A stretch of 35,476 nucleotides of DNA from CAZRUA01 sp964603125 (GTDB taxonomy: Bacteria; Bacteroidota; Bacteroidia; B-17B0; Aurantibacillaceae): assembly GCA_964603125.1 (NCBI GenBank), contig CAZRUA010000028.1, positions 1 to 35,476 on the forward strand. Reading direction: 5' to 3'. Both the position numbers and the translations under genes were made by a program. Positions 8,176 through 18,038 of this stretch are shown here, one piece after another (within the stretch, counting starts at the first letter, position 1; the number at the start of each line of letters is the position of its first letter). Below the pieces are notes generated by a model, which saw nothing but the letters and a program-made list of their open reading frames with translations, did no database searches and had not been told where the DNA came from.

Positions 8176-11100
8176 TTAATGGCTCAATACACTTATTTTC
8201 TTAACAGCTTTTTGTTTAGAATTCAAATCAGTTAAAATAAGTGTATAAGTTCCATTTTTCAGGTTAAGATTTATGTCCTTTTTAAACATTGAATTTGATT
8301 TTGCAAAATTCTCGGTGTAACAAACTTTACCCAAAACATCAACAACTTGCAACTGGTAATTTGTTTGATTTTGATTAGCGATTAAAATCGTAAAATTGCC
8401 AATAGAAGGGTTTGGATAGATACTTGTTAAAGCATCTAACTCAGAGTATGTATTAATTCCGATAGGATTAAAATTAGCTGATGTTGCTGAAAAACCACAA
8501 TTAAAAGTATCCGTTACAGTAACGGTATAAGGTCCTGTTTGACTTGGGATAGTGAGTTTTTTGTTTGTTTCACCAGGCAATGGACTTCCTCCTAAATACC
8601 ATTGATAAAAAACATTGTTAGCCGAACAAGTTAATGTATCTACGTTTTGGCTAATTGTTGGGGTTGCAGGAGGTAATATAGTTTTAACACTAATAGCATC
8701 TGTACCTATACATCCGTGCGCATCGGTTCCTGTAACAGAAAAATTAATAGTTGCGAGATTATTAGCGTAATAAGGTTGGCCAGAGTTTGTATACTTAATT
8801 TGCGAACTTGGTGTCCAAACATAACTTACACCACCCGTTAAGCTGAAAAAAGCGGTATCAAACTTACACTTAATTATATCTGCCCCAGCGCTAATTGCAG
8901 GCGGACCATAAACGTTAACCATTGAAACAACTTCCAGACTGTCGGCACCCATAGAGTTACTTACCTTTAATTTAACGGGATAAACACCCGGAGTATTATA
9001 AAATACATTTGGATAAATGTCATTAGAAGTTGAAGGTGTTCCGCCAGTGAAGGTCCACTCCCAATTTGTTGCGCCATTTGTACTTAAATCTTGAAAATAC
9101 AAGTCTTTACCAACACAAACATAAGGAGAGTTTACCGCAAAATTAGCTGTTGGAGCGGTTGTTGGAGGTGTTACCAAAGCAACTTCCCATAAGCCTCTGC
9201 CATAAGTTGCCGCTCTTAGCTTTGAAGAAGAGTATTGTATTTCAATTTCATCAACAACAACATTTGGCAAACCACTGCTATAATTAACCCAATTAGTCAT
9301 TGTAGCATCCTTATAAAAAACGCCAATATCAGTTCCAACATAAATTTCATCATTTGAATTATTTCGGTAGACAATTGTGTTGCATGGTACATTTGGTAAG
9401 CCATTCGACACGTTTGTCCAAGTTGTTCCGCCATCATTAGAGTAAAAAACTTTTTGTCCAACAAGATAACCACTAACTGAAACCCATATTCTCAAAGGGT
9501 TCAAATTATCAATAGCAATACTTGTAATTGGTCCTGCAGGTGCACTTTTGGCTGAAAAATTAAATCCATTTGAACAAACAAATAAAGAGGACGCTTTTGC
9601 TGCATAAATATAACTGCCATTTGAAGGAGCAACAGCTACTACATCAAGTAAACTTGCCCCGTTAAGTCCAAGTGCAGTAAATGTATTACCATTATTTGTG
9701 GATTTATATACGTTATTTTTACCAACATACATTATGCTTGGCGTTGTTGGATCAAGCACATAAGGCGTTACCCACGCGCCATCTTCATTAACTCCAGAAC
9801 CTCCAGAACCAACAATATTGTTAAATGAAGCTCCACCGTTTGTAGAACGACTTATCGCCCCATAATACAATTCACCATACATATAGTTGGAATTTAAATT
9901 ATTTATCGCAGCTTCCATCCCATCGCCTCCCAAAACCCCATTTGCATTAGCTCCATTGTGTAAACTTGTTCCATTATCTTGCCATCCTGTTAGAGTTAAA
10001 TTAGAATTGGTTTGGGAAACACCTAGCTTATACATTTGAGCAATATGAAGTCCGTTAGCAGACAAATCTGTCCAAGTTGTTCCATTAGTAGTTTTAAAAA
10101 TCCCACCGTCACAACCAATAAAAACATTTGTACCGCTTCCAGGAAGGAACTCAATTGCATGAACATCTGCATGAACATAGGGGGCTCCGCCACCATACCA
10201 ATGAGTATAAATATTAAAAGTACTTCCTCCATTTGTACTCCTCCAAGTATTTACTCCCCCAACAATTACAACATTTTTATTTGTTGGTGATGCTTGAATA
10301 ACCAAATCGTACCATGACTGTCCGCCATTATCAGATCCGTCAGATTCCCAGCCCAATAGATTTGGAGAGGTACCTTGTGTTTGAGTAAATGTAGCGCCAG
10401 CATCAGTTGATTTATAAACCCCAATTAAACCATAACCTGCCGTAGGACCTGCACCAGCAATTAAATAAACATAATTCGGATCAGCAGGTGTAACAGCAAT
10501 AGCAACACGCATAGCTCCACCTATTGTTAGCCCTGATCCTGAAGACCAAGTTAATCCGCCATTTATTGATTTTGAAAATGTGCCCCCACTAGCATATATC
10601 GTATTTGAATTCCCTGGTTGAAATAGCATGTCTTTATAATTCCCTCCCAATACACTAGCCCATGTAGCCGCGCCATCAGAACTTTTAAAAATACCTACTG
10701 CTGTTGCAGCATATAAAACACTTGGGTTTGTTGGGTCAATCAAAATACGATTAACACAGTTATTTGCAATTAATTGATGCGTCATGCCTGTTGAAGCCCA
10801 AGTCACTCCTCCATCTGTTGATTTTAAGATTCCAACCGAATAAGTATCTCCACCATCTCTATCGCCAGTACCTAAATATAAAATATTTGAATTTGTTGGA
10901 TCAATAGCAACATCTGAAACCCCAATAGAAGCTAACTCATCCGTATAAGTAATCCAAGACGCACCTCCGTTTGTAGATTTCCACAAACCTCCAGCTGGAG
11001 CACCAACGTAGATAACATTTGAATTATTTGGATCGAATTTAATACATGTTAATCTGCCCGCTCCTCCACCTGTTGGAACACCATTATTAGGACCTACATA

Positions 11101-11436
11101 CGACCAATTATTAACCATTTGTTGGTTTTGTGAGTTTAACTTTCCACCGATGTTATTTCCAGATGAATTATATTTTTTCCATTCTTCGTAAGTTATCGCT
11201 GAATTAGGGATTTTACCAGTAGCATCAACTCTAAAGCGCATAAAATTTTCCCAACGTTTATAGGCTTTCCAACCCTTACCCTTTTGTTTGGTATCCTTGC
11301 CTGCCCAATAATTAGTAAATGCCTGTTGAGTATCATTAAAATTATGTGAATTCATCAAACTTGCAAAATCCAAATTTTGACTAAATAAATTAAGGCCTAT
11401 TGCCATAATTAAAACTGAAAGAAAATACTTTTTCAT
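8176..11436 (-). CDS. Secreted Asp-box beta-propeller protein with PKD/Ig domains and T9SS sorting tail (1086 aa)
   Basis: The signal peptide is about 1-20 (ends NLFSQ). Residues about 35-75 carry QKGKGWKAYKRWENFMRFRV, shared with the neighbouring paralogue. From about 105 to 755 there is a beta-propeller of the sortilin/BNR-like type with about ten Asp-box-like turns (KSTNGGASW, KSTDGGVTW, RSTNGGSTF, YSNDGGTTW), closed by LRAATYGRGLWEV. A PKD domain follows (about 762-843, with NWEWTFTGGTPSTS), then two Ig-like modules (about 846-995). The end (about 1000-1086) is a T9SS type A sorting domain with IYPNPSIGNF and a final KISVLSH. It is expected to be exported across the outer membrane and attached at, or released from, the surface. 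The ligand or substrate is unknown. No catalytic residues of a sialidase were recognised, so the propeller is not evidence of glycosidase activity. Confidence 0.9.
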   Translation of the reverse strand: MKKYFLSVLIMAIGLNLFSQNLDFASLMNSHNFNDTQQAFTNYWAGKDTKQKGKGWKAYKRWENFMRFRVDATGKIPNSAITYEEWKKYNSSGNNIGGKLNSQNQQMVNNWSYVGPNNGVPTGGGAGRLTCIKFDPNNSNVIYVGAPAGGLWKSTNGGASWITYTDELASIGVSDVAIDPTNSNILYLGTGDRDGGDTYSVGILKSTDGGVTWASTGMTHQLIANNCVNRILIDPTNPSVLYAATAVGIFKSSDGAATWASVLGGNYKDMLFQPGNSNTIYASGGTFSKSINGGLTWSSGSGLTIGGAMRVAIAVTPADPNYVYLIAGAGPTAGYGLIGVYKSTDAGATFTQTQGTSPNLLGWESDGSDNGGQSWYDLVIQASPTNKNVVIVGGVNTWRSTNGGSTFNIYTHWYGGGAPYVHADVHAIEFLPGSGTNVFIGCDGGIFKTTNGTTWTDLSANGLHIAQMYKLGVSQTNSNLTLTGWQDNGTSLHNGANANGVLGGDGMEAAINNLNSNYMYGELYYGAISRSTNGGASFNNIVGSGGSGVNEDGAWVTPYVLDPTTPSIMYVGKNNVYKSTNNGNTFTALGLNGASLLDVVAVAPSNGSYIYAAKASSLFVCSNGFNFSAKSAPAGPITSIAIDNLNPLRIWVSVSGYLVGQKVFYSNDGGTTWTNVSNGLPNVPCNTIVYRNNSNDEIYVGTDIGVFYKDATMTNWVNYSSGLPNVVVDEIEIQYSSSKLRAATYGRGLWEVALVTPPTTAPTANFAVNSPYVCVGKDLYFQDLSTNGATNWEWTFTGGTPSTSNDIYPNVFYNTPGVYPVKLKVSNSMGADSLEVVSMVNVYGPPAISAGADIIKCKFDTAFFSLTGGVSYVWTPSSQIKYTNSGQPYYANNLATINFSVTGTDAHGCIGTDAISVKTILPPATPTISQNVDTLTCSANNVFYQWYLGGSPLPGETNKKLTIPSQTGPYTVTVTDTFNCGFSATSANFNPIGINTYSELDALTSIYPNPSIGNFTILIANQNQTNYQLQVVDVLGKVCYTENFAKSNSMFKKDINLNLKNGTYTLILTDLNSKQKAVKKISVLSH

Positions 11437-11490
11437 GGTAATTTATTTGTTCAGGTTTAACGGGGAATAAAACCTGTTGTTTATAACTAA

Positions 11491-11549
11491 AAGGGGCTAC
11501 TAAGATAGTAAATTATTTATTCTAAAACAATTTCTCTTAGTAGCCCCTT
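11491..11549 (-). terminator. 15-bp inverted repeat between the two propeller genes, probable terminator
   Basis: AAGGGGCTACTAAGA at 11491-11505 is perfectly complementary to TCTTAGTAGCCCCTT at 11535-11549, with a 29-nt A/T-rich loop. On the minus strand the stem begins 20 nt after the stop of the 1599-aa gene and is followed by TTTTAGTT, so it can end that transcript. The loop is longer than usual for an intrinsic terminator. On the plus strand the arm is not followed by a T run. It also lies about 55 nt upstream of the next gene and could act in its leader. Confidence 0.6.
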
Positions 11550-11569
11550 GAGACAATCTTAATTCAATA

Positions 11570-14500
11570 TTATTGAATAACTATTCTCTTGTTAACCGAT
11601 TTGTTTTGATTGTTTGATAACTGAATAAAATAGACACCTTTAGAAACATTTGATAAATCAATATTTTCAATGAAACCACCAATTCCAATGTTCAATTTCT
11701 TCGAGGTAATTGTTTCCCCGATAGCATTTGTAATCTTTAAAGTATAATCTCCTTTAACTGTTGAGTTAATAGAAATTGCAAACACACCATTACTTGGGTT
11801 AGGATTAACTGTAATACTAGCTTGCGCTGACAAATCATTTAAACCAACTGTTGAAAATGTTTCAATAGCAGATGTAGTTGTACAATTATTTGCACCTGTT
11901 ACAACAACCGTATAATCACCATTTTGTGTAACAGTAATGGTTTGACTTGTTTCGCCTGGTATTAATGCTCCATTTAAATACCACTGATTACCAGTAGCAG
12001 CGCTTGAAGTTAGTACATTAAAGTTTACACTAATTGTTGGAACAACTGGTGCTGCATTAACTACTATTGAAATAGTTCCTGAAGTAGAAACACAATTATT
12101 AGCATCAGTAGCAGTAACATTATAAGTTCCTGCATCGGCTAAAACTACGTTGAATGCAGAAGGATTTTGAACACTTGAAACATAACCATTTGGTCCTGCC
12201 CAAGCGTAACTTACTGCTCCACTCACACTTGTTGCATCTAAATCTAAAGCGTCACCTTCGCATAAAATAGTTTGGTTACTAGTTGCTGTAGGAGCACTAG
12301 GACCAACTAAACTAGATATTGTGTGAGGGCCACTTGTGGAAGAACAATTGTTACTATTGGTAACATTTAAAGTATATGCTCCACCAGATAAGTTAGAAAT
12401 ATCTGCAGTTGTAGTAGACGTTCCAACCACAGTTGGCGTGCTATTGCTCCAAGTATAAGTTAAGCCTGTGCCTCCTGAAGCAGTAATCCCTGAAATTGCA
12501 CCATTTGCATTTCCACAAGTACTTGGAGTTATAACAGCTCCCGAGCTAATAATAGCTGGAATAGGATCAACCACTACTACTTTGTTTGCCGATGTTGTAG
12601 AGCATCCATTTGAATTAGTAACAACGCAAGCATAAGTTCCAGCTGCAGTTGCTGTTAAAGTGTTATTTGTGGCTCCTGCTATATTAGCTGCTCCTAAAGT
12701 CCATTGATAACCAGTAATTGTTCCTGAGCCTGCCGTTGAAGTTGCTGCTGATAAAACTGTATTTGTTCCTGAACAAAAGTTAAGGGTTCCAGTAACCGTA
12801 GCTGTTGGACGAGCATTAACAACTACAGCAGTTGTAGAAGTATTTACGCAACCATTTGCATCAGTTCCAGTAACAATGTAGTTTCCAGACATTGCAACAA
12901 CAGCATTTGCTCTGGTTGGGTTTTGTGTGGCATTATTAAATCCTGCAGGTCCAGTCCAAGAATAAGTTGTAGCTCCTGAAGAAGAAAGCGTTATTGTATT
13001 TGTTGGACAATATGGACCCGTGTTTGAAGATGTTACACTAGGTAATGGATTTACCGTAATAGTTGCATTATAAGGAGTACTGCTACCATTAGCGTTTGTA
13101 GATACTAATGTTACAGAATATGTTCCTGCTGCAGCATATGTAACTGTTGGGTTTTGAACAGTTGAAGTAGCAGGTGTTGCACCTGGTAAAGTCCACGACC
13201 AAGAAATTGGATTATTAGTGGAAGCATCTGTTAAGGCAATTGATTGTGTTGCACATTTAGTTGCTACACTAGTAAAGCTTGCTGTAGGAACCGCACCAGC
13301 AGTCACCCCTGTTATATTTATATTATCAACAAAAAGTGCTTGCCCATATCTTCCTCTGTTTTGGAAAACAATCATAACATTGCCTTGTCCAACATAACTG
13401 TTTAAAGAAATAGATTCATTTCTCCAATCAGCTGCTGAGGTAGGAGTATATTGAGCGGTAGTAAATGAACCAGCAGTTGTTGCTAAAGTAGCTCCTCCTT
13501 TTAGGTACAATTGCGTAAAAGTAGCTCCACAATCAGTAGAAATTAAAACGGCTAAAGAATCCGAGTATGTTGCATCATAAGCTCCGTAGGCAACATCAAA
13601 TGTAAGTGTTGCACTTGTAAACCCAGTAAAATTATACTTAGGTGTTTGCATCTCATCGCGTGTTCCAGCAGCATCTAAACTGTAATTATCGAACCACATT
13701 GAATTTGTGCTTCCATTACCAACAGTTGTAGAACGTGCCCAGAATAAGCCATCATTATTAATATCCTTGGTAGTCCAATTTGTTGGAGGGAAAGTAGCAT
13801 TAACAAATCCTTCTTGCAATGGCAAAGCATTAACACCTGTAACTGTGATGTAGTTAGTTTGAGTAACCGTGTTGCTTCCGTTAGCATTAGTAGCAATAAG
13901 TTGTGCTTGGTAGACTCCTGCCGTGCTATATGTTACTGTAGGATTTTGAAGTGTTGATGTTGCAGGAGTTCCTCCGGCAAAAGTCCAAGCCCAAGATGTT
14001 GGTGTGAAAGATGATTGATCGGTAAAAGTTACTGTATTACCTGGGCAAACCACTTGTCTGTTTGAAGTGAATGCTGCTACTGGTGCCAAATTCCCAGGAT
14101 TAATAGCATCAACTTCCCAAACGCCACGTCCATAGGTTGCTGCACGTAATTTCAAAGTAGGAGTATAAATTTCTAAATCACTAATAGGAACGTTTGGTAA
14201 AGAAGTATTGTATGCTGCCCAATTACCTGTTGTATTATCGCGGTAATAAACACCTACATCGCAACCAACATAAATACCATCTTGCGTATTTGCTTGATAA
14301 ACTCCGCAATTAACTGGTAAATTAGGTAAACCAGTTGAAATATTAGTCCAAGAAGTTCCTCCATTCGTTGTAACAAAAATTTTGTTTGCTGCTGAATAAC
14401 CACTAAAAGTTACCCAAACATTTGTTGGGTCGGTTGGGTCAATCACCAAATTAGTCATCTGAGCACTTGCTGTTGGAAGTGTTCCTGTAATATTTGTCCA

Positions 14501-16369
14501 AGCACCGCCACCATTAGTTGTTTTAAATAGCACATTACCTTTAATAACATAAATTACTTGATTATTGGAAGGCGCGATCGCGAACTCAACAATAGTGGAC
14601 GTTCCCGTCATTGTACCTGTAGTTTGTGTCCAATTTGTACCTTGATTTGTTGATTTGAATAATTGCTGATAACCAACATAAATTGTATTTGCTACACTTG
14701 GATCTTGATGCCAAGGCGTCATCCAAGCCCCTGTGCCTGTTAAACCGGTAGTTATTGCTGTCCAACTTGCACCTCCATTTGTTGAACGATTTAATGAACC
14801 ATTGTACTGCTCACCATACATAACATTATTATTTGTTCTGTCAATAAAACAATCCATACCATCACCACCCATAACACTTGACCAAGCAGTTCCATTATAT
14901 CTATTTGTTCCATTATCTTGGTGACCGGTAATCATTAAATTAGCATTTGAACCTGATAACCCAATACGGTATGGTTGCGCGATATTCATAGGGTTACTTA
15001 AATCTGTCCAAGATGTTGCACCTGCTGCACGTTTAAAAATACCACCATCACAACAACCCCATAAGGCACCACTTGCGTCGTAAATCAAATCGTGAATATC
15101 TGCATGTATATATGGAGATCCTGTCCAATACCCGTATAGAGTAAAACTTGTTCCTCCATTTGTGCTTCGCCAAACATTTACACCACCCACAACAACTTCA
15201 CTAGCATTTGTTGGAGAAGCTGCAATAGCTAAATCGTACCAACTTTGACCACCAGCATCTGTACCAGCATTACTCCAACCTAATAAATTAGTAGGAGAAG
15301 AAACTGTTACCTGAGTGAAGCTAGTTCCAGAGTTAGTTGATTTATAAAGTCCATAAAAACCATTATCCGTAGCATTGCCTGCTACGGCGTAAATAATAGT
15401 TGGGTCGGCTGCAGTTACAGCAATAGCTAATCTATCTATCGCAGTATTAGCTGGTAAACCAGTTGCAATTGTGGTCCAAGTAGCCCCTCCATCAGTGGAT
15501 TTATAAAAACGAGTGCCACTAGCATAAACTGTATTTGGATCGCCAGGTTTATACTCCATGTCGCGAATACTTGCTGTAATTGATGTAGCTGCCCAAGTTG
15601 CACCGCCATCTGTTGAGCGTAAAATACCAACACTAGTTCCTGCAATTAAAATTTGTGGGTTTGTTGAGTTAATCAAAATTCTTCGTACCAAACGATTTTG
15701 ATTTACATTATAGGATAAACCTGTTGTATTCCATGTTGTTCCGCCATCCGTACTTTTTAAAATACCAATGCTCCAAGTGTCATTTGCATCGCCATCACCA
15801 GTAGCCAAATACATATTATTGGTATTCACTGGGTCAATTGCTATATCACTTACACCCAATACACCTAAATTATTCGTATTGGTAGTCCAACCCGTTCCGC
15901 CAGTAGTTGATTTCCATAAACCACTTGCAGGACCACCTGTAAACATAGTGTTAGCATTTCCTGGAACAAAACGAACAATGTTTAAACGTCCCGCTCCTCC
16001 GCCAGATGATACACCATTTGGACCAACGGCAGTCCAAGTGCTTGACTGAGGCACGTTAACACCATTATATACATTACGTGCCTGAGTATTTTGATTTATA
16101 TATGTTTGATAATTATCCCATGTTTGAGAAATCACAGCTTTATTGCCACTTGGATAAACTCGTGGCTCCATAAACCATTCCCAGCGTTTAAATTGCTTAA
16201 AACCTTTTCCCTTTTCATAGGGACGATTTTGCCAATAAGTATTAAACTCTTGCTGCACATCGTAAAAACTTACGTTAGGATCATGCATTTTTTGCACCCA
16301 CTGCTGAGCATTTATGCTACTAGCTGCAAAAGCAAGGCCTGCTAAGAGACTTAATTTTAATTTTTTCAT
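11570..16369 (-). CDS. Secreted Asp-box beta-propeller protein with PKD, cleaved-adhesin and Ig/SprB-like repeats and T9SS tail (1599 aa)
   Basis: The signal peptide is about 1-22 (SSINAQQ). Residues about 52-72 carry EKGKGFKQFKRWEWFMEPRV, matching the paralogue downstream. The propeller spans about 105-755, with about eleven Asp-box-like turns (KSTDGGTTW, RSTDGGATW, KSTDGGATW, RSTNGGASW), ending LRAATYGRGVWEV. After it come a PKD domain (about 762-845), a cleaved-adhesin/MAM-like jelly roll (about 850-1022: WFDNYSLDAAGTRDEM, ALFVDNINITG), a second PKD (about 1027-1106), Ig-like modules (about 1109-1268), a SprB-like repeat (about 1271-1350, GAISGITASGGTGLTYTWS), and two more Ig-like modules. 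The T9SS type A sorting domain is about 1517-1599 (VNPNPSNGVF ... KGVYFIQLS ... KRIVIQ). It is a likely surface adhesin or binding protein with an unknown ligand. It differs from the 1086-aa paralogue mainly by the inserted adhesin and Ig modules. Confidence 0.9.
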   Translation of the reverse strand: MKKLKLSLLAGLAFAASSINAQQWVQKMHDPNVSFYDVQQEFNTYWQNRPYEKGKGFKQFKRWEWFMEPRVYPSGNKAVISQTWDNYQTYINQNTQARNVYNGVNVPQSSTWTAVGPNGVSSGGGAGRLNIVRFVPGNANTMFTGGPASGLWKSTTGGTGWTTNTNNLGVLGVSDIAIDPVNTNNMYLATGDGDANDTWSIGILKSTDGGTTWNTTGLSYNVNQNRLVRRILINSTNPQILIAGTSVGILRSTDGGATWAATSITASIRDMEYKPGDPNTVYASGTRFYKSTDGGATWTTIATGLPANTAIDRLAIAVTAADPTIIYAVAGNATDNGFYGLYKSTNSGTSFTQVTVSSPTNLLGWSNAGTDAGGQSWYDLAIAASPTNASEVVVGGVNVWRSTNGGTSFTLYGYWTGSPYIHADIHDLIYDASGALWGCCDGGIFKRAAGATSWTDLSNPMNIAQPYRIGLSGSNANLMITGHQDNGTNRYNGTAWSSVMGGDGMDCFIDRTNNNVMYGEQYNGSLNRSTNGGASWTAITTGLTGTGAWMTPWHQDPSVANTIYVGYQQLFKSTNQGTNWTQTTGTMTGTSTIVEFAIAPSNNQVIYVIKGNVLFKTTNGGGAWTNITGTLPTASAQMTNLVIDPTDPTNVWVTFSGYSAANKIFVTTNGGTSWTNISTGLPNLPVNCGVYQANTQDGIYVGCDVGVYYRDNTTGNWAAYNTSLPNVPISDLEIYTPTLKLRAATYGRGVWEVDAINPGNLAPVAAFTSNRQVVCPGNTVTFTDQSSFTPTSWAWTFAGGTPATSTLQNPTVTYSTAGVYQAQLIATNANGSNTVTQTNYITVTGVNALPLQEGFVNATFPPTNWTTKDINNDGLFWARSTTVGNGSTNSMWFDNYSLDAAGTRDEMQTPKYNFTGFTSATLTFDVAYGAYDATYSDSLAVLISTDCGATFTQLYLKGGATLATTAGSFTTAQYTPTSAADWRNESISLNSYVGQGNVMIVFQNRGRYGQALFVDNINITGVTAGAVPTASFTSVATKCATQSIALTDASTNNPISWSWTLPGATPATSTVQNPTVTYAAAGTYSVTLVSTNANGSSTPYNATITVNPLPSVTSSNTGPYCPTNTITLSSSGATTYSWTGPAGFNNATQNPTRANAVVAMSGNYIVTGTDANGCVNTSTTAVVVNARPTATVTGTLNFCSGTNTVLSAATSTAGSGTITGYQWTLGAANIAGATNNTLTATAAGTYACVVTNSNGCSTTSANKVVVVDPIPAIISSGAVITPSTCGNANGAISGITASGGTGLTYTWSNSTPTVVGTSTTTADISNLSGGAYTLNVTNSNNCSSTSGPHTISSLVGPSAPTATSNQTILCEGDALDLDATSVSGAVSYAWAGPNGYVSSVQNPSAFNVVLADAGTYNVTATDANNCVSTSGTISIVVNAAPVVPTISVNFNVLTSSAATGNQWYLNGALIPGETSQTITVTQNGDYTVVVTGANNCTTTSAIETFSTVGLNDLSAQASITVNPNPSNGVFAISINSTVKGDYTLKITNAIGETITSKKLNIGIGGFIENIDLSNVSKGVYFIQLSNNQNKSVNKRIVIQ

Positions 16370-16684
16370 GTTGAAATTTTTTAATGTTTTTCAATAGTGC
16401 AAAGCATTATTAAAATCAATGCTTTGCATTAAAAATTTAAGTTAATAATTATGGGGGCAAAAGAACGGTCTTATTTTTGGGTGCAATTAAGGATAAAAAA
16501 AAAGTAAATGCAAACTTTTAGAGAATTATTTTACAAGCGGCAAAAAAAGTTTAGACGAAAACGCTCTTACTTCGATAAAACTTAAGATCAATTTAAAACA
16601 AACAACTCTTTGTTCATTACTAAATTTTGTAACACATACTAAACTTCATTTTATGGAGTAGTTTAGATTAATAATTTGAAACTT
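16370..16684. other. 315-bp divergent intergenic region between the 1599-aa gene and phoH
   Basis: This is the longest gene-free stretch. It holds a perfect 11-bp inverted repeat (16398-16428) in the leader of the minus-strand gene. A plus-strand TATTTTTG at 16472-16479 fits the -7 consensus but lies about 200 nt before phoH and has no clear -33 partner. CTAAACT (16639-16645) and AGTTTAG (16660-16666) could form a small hairpin in the phoH leader. I see no convincing promoter for the minus-strand gene, no tRNA and no conserved riboswitch. Confidence 0.6.
16398..16428 (-). repeat. Perfect 11-bp inverted repeat in the leader of the 1599-aa gene
   Basis: TGCAAAGCATT (16398-16408) and AATGCTTTGCA (16418-16428) are exact reverse complements around a 9-nt loop. 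The stem ends 29 nt upstream of the ATG at 16369. Neither side is followed by a T run, so it is not an intrinsic terminator. A 5'-leader hairpin affecting translation or stability, or a DNA-binding site, are both possible. Confidence 0.6.
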
Positions 16685-18034
16685 ATGGCAAAAACAACTA
16701 AAAAAACTGTTGACACAAAAAAAATCTTTGTGTTAGACACATCTGTAATTATTTACGACCACACTGCAATTAAAAATTTTGCCGAACATGATGTTGTAAT
16801 TCCCATAACAGTCCTAGAGGAATTAGACAACTTCAAAAAAGGAAATGATAGCAAAAATTTTGCTGCTCGCGAATTTTCACGATTCATTGATAAGTTATCG
16901 GAAAAAAAGATTCTTCAAAACTGGACTCCAATTGGTGGAAAAAACTTAGGTGTCTTTAAAATTGAGATGATTCAAAAGGCAAGTATTAATGCTGAAGTTG
17001 TTTTTGGTGAAAGAAAAGCCGATCACAAAATTTTAAATTGTGCTTTATACACTGCTGAATCAAATCCCGGAAAAAAAGTTATTCTAGTTACTAAAGATAT
17101 TAACCTTCGTATTAAAGCTAAATCCTTAAACTTAAATGCCGAAGATTACGAAACAGGAAAAATTAAACATGTTGATGAATTATACACAGGCATAACTACA
17201 GTTGATAAAGCTTCGGATGATGCTATTGATGCTATTTACGAAAAAGGTGGGGTTACCGTAGGAGGTAACTTAAAAAATAATAAACCTTTAGCAAATCATT
17301 TTTACATTTTAAAAAATGGTCAAAAATCTGTTTTAGCAACCTACGAAACTGAATCATCAACTTTACGCCGTGTTCAAAAAACGCAAGCATTTGGTGTGAT
17401 GCCAAAAAATGCCGAACAAGCATTTGCAATGGATGCTATCATGAATCCAAATGTTAAATTGGTTACAATACAAGGTGTAGCGGGTACTGGTAAAACATTA
17501 TTGTCTTTAGCCGGAGCATTAGAGCAAAGACGAAATTATCATCAAATTTACTTAGCACGACCAATAGTTCCTCTAAGCAACAAAGATATTGGTTACTTGC
17601 CTGGAGATATTAAAAGTAAGCTAAACCCTTACATGGAGCCACTATGGGACAACCTAAAGTTTATTAAAAATCAATTTTCAGAAAAGGAAAAAGAGTTTAA
17701 ACAAATAAACGAAATGGTTGAGAATGAAAAACTGATGGTATGTCCGTTGGCTTATATTCGCGGAAGAAGTTTGAGTAACGTTTTCTTCATTGTAGACGAA
17801 GCTCAAAATTTAACTCCACATGAAGTAAAAACTGTAATTACGCGTGCTGGTGAAAACACTAAAATTATTTTCACTGGTGACATTTATCAAATTGATACAC
17901 CATACTTAGATGCTCAAAGTAATGGATTAAGCTATTTAATTGATAAAATAAAAGATAAAAGTATTTACGCACACATAACTTTACAAAAAGGTGAAAGAAG
18001 TGAACTTGCTAATTTAGCTAACGAGCTTTTATAA
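16685..18034 (+). CDS. PIN-domain/PhoH-family ATPase (PhoH2 type)
   Basis: This 449-aa protein joins an N-terminal PIN nuclease domain to a C-terminal PhoH ATPase domain. PIN acidic residues are visible in VLDTSVIIYD (D18) and TVLEELDNF (E45/E46), with further Asp in KADHK and TKDINLR. The ATPase has Walker A GVAGTGKT at 264-271, Walker B VFFIVDEAQN at 366-375, and GDIYQID, the PhoH signature. PhoH2 proteins are described as RNA-processing ATPases with a PIN partner. The start is the ATG at 16685; a TTG three codons upstream extends the frame without family support. It is followed after 4 nt by a thiamine-binding-family gene, so the two are probably one transcript. The single-domain E. coli PhoH lacks the PIN part. 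Confidence 0.93.
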   Translation: MAKTTKKTVDTKKIFVLDTSVIIYDHTAIKNFAEHDVVIPITVLEELDNFKKGNDSKNFAAREFSRFIDKLSEKKILQNWTPIGGKNLGVFKIEMIQKASINAEVVFGERKADHKILNCALYTAESNPGKKVILVTKDINLRIKAKSLNLNAEDYETGKIKHVDELYTGITTVDKASDDAIDAIYEKGGVTVGGNLKNNKPLANHFYILKNGQKSVLATYETESSTLRRVQKTQAFGVMPKNAEQAFAMDAIMNPNVKLVTIQGVAGTGKTLLSLAGALEQRRNYHQIYLARPIVPLSNKDIGYLPGDIKSKLNPYMEPLWDNLKFIKNQFSEKEKEFKQINEMVENEKLMVCPLAYIRGRSLSNVFFIVDEAQNLTPHEVKTVITRAGENTKIIFTGDIYQIDTPYLDAQSNGLSYLIDKIKDKSIYAHITLQKGERSELANLANELL

Positions 18035-18038
18035 TTTT

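Noticed and set aside
15768..16049. 93-codon open frame antisense to the 1599-aa propeller gene
   Set aside because: It lies wholly opposite a well-supported coding region with clear domains, has no recognisable motif, and reflects the low stop frequency opposite Thr/Gly-rich codons. The same applies to the open frames at 10036-10290 and 14733-14924.
8176..16369. Propeller genes as sialidases or as simple tandem DNA repeats
   Set aside because: Asp-box turns alone do not show glycosidase activity, and no catalytic Arg triad or Tyr/Glu pair was recognised. The repeats are protein-level and diverged, not DNA tandem repeats.
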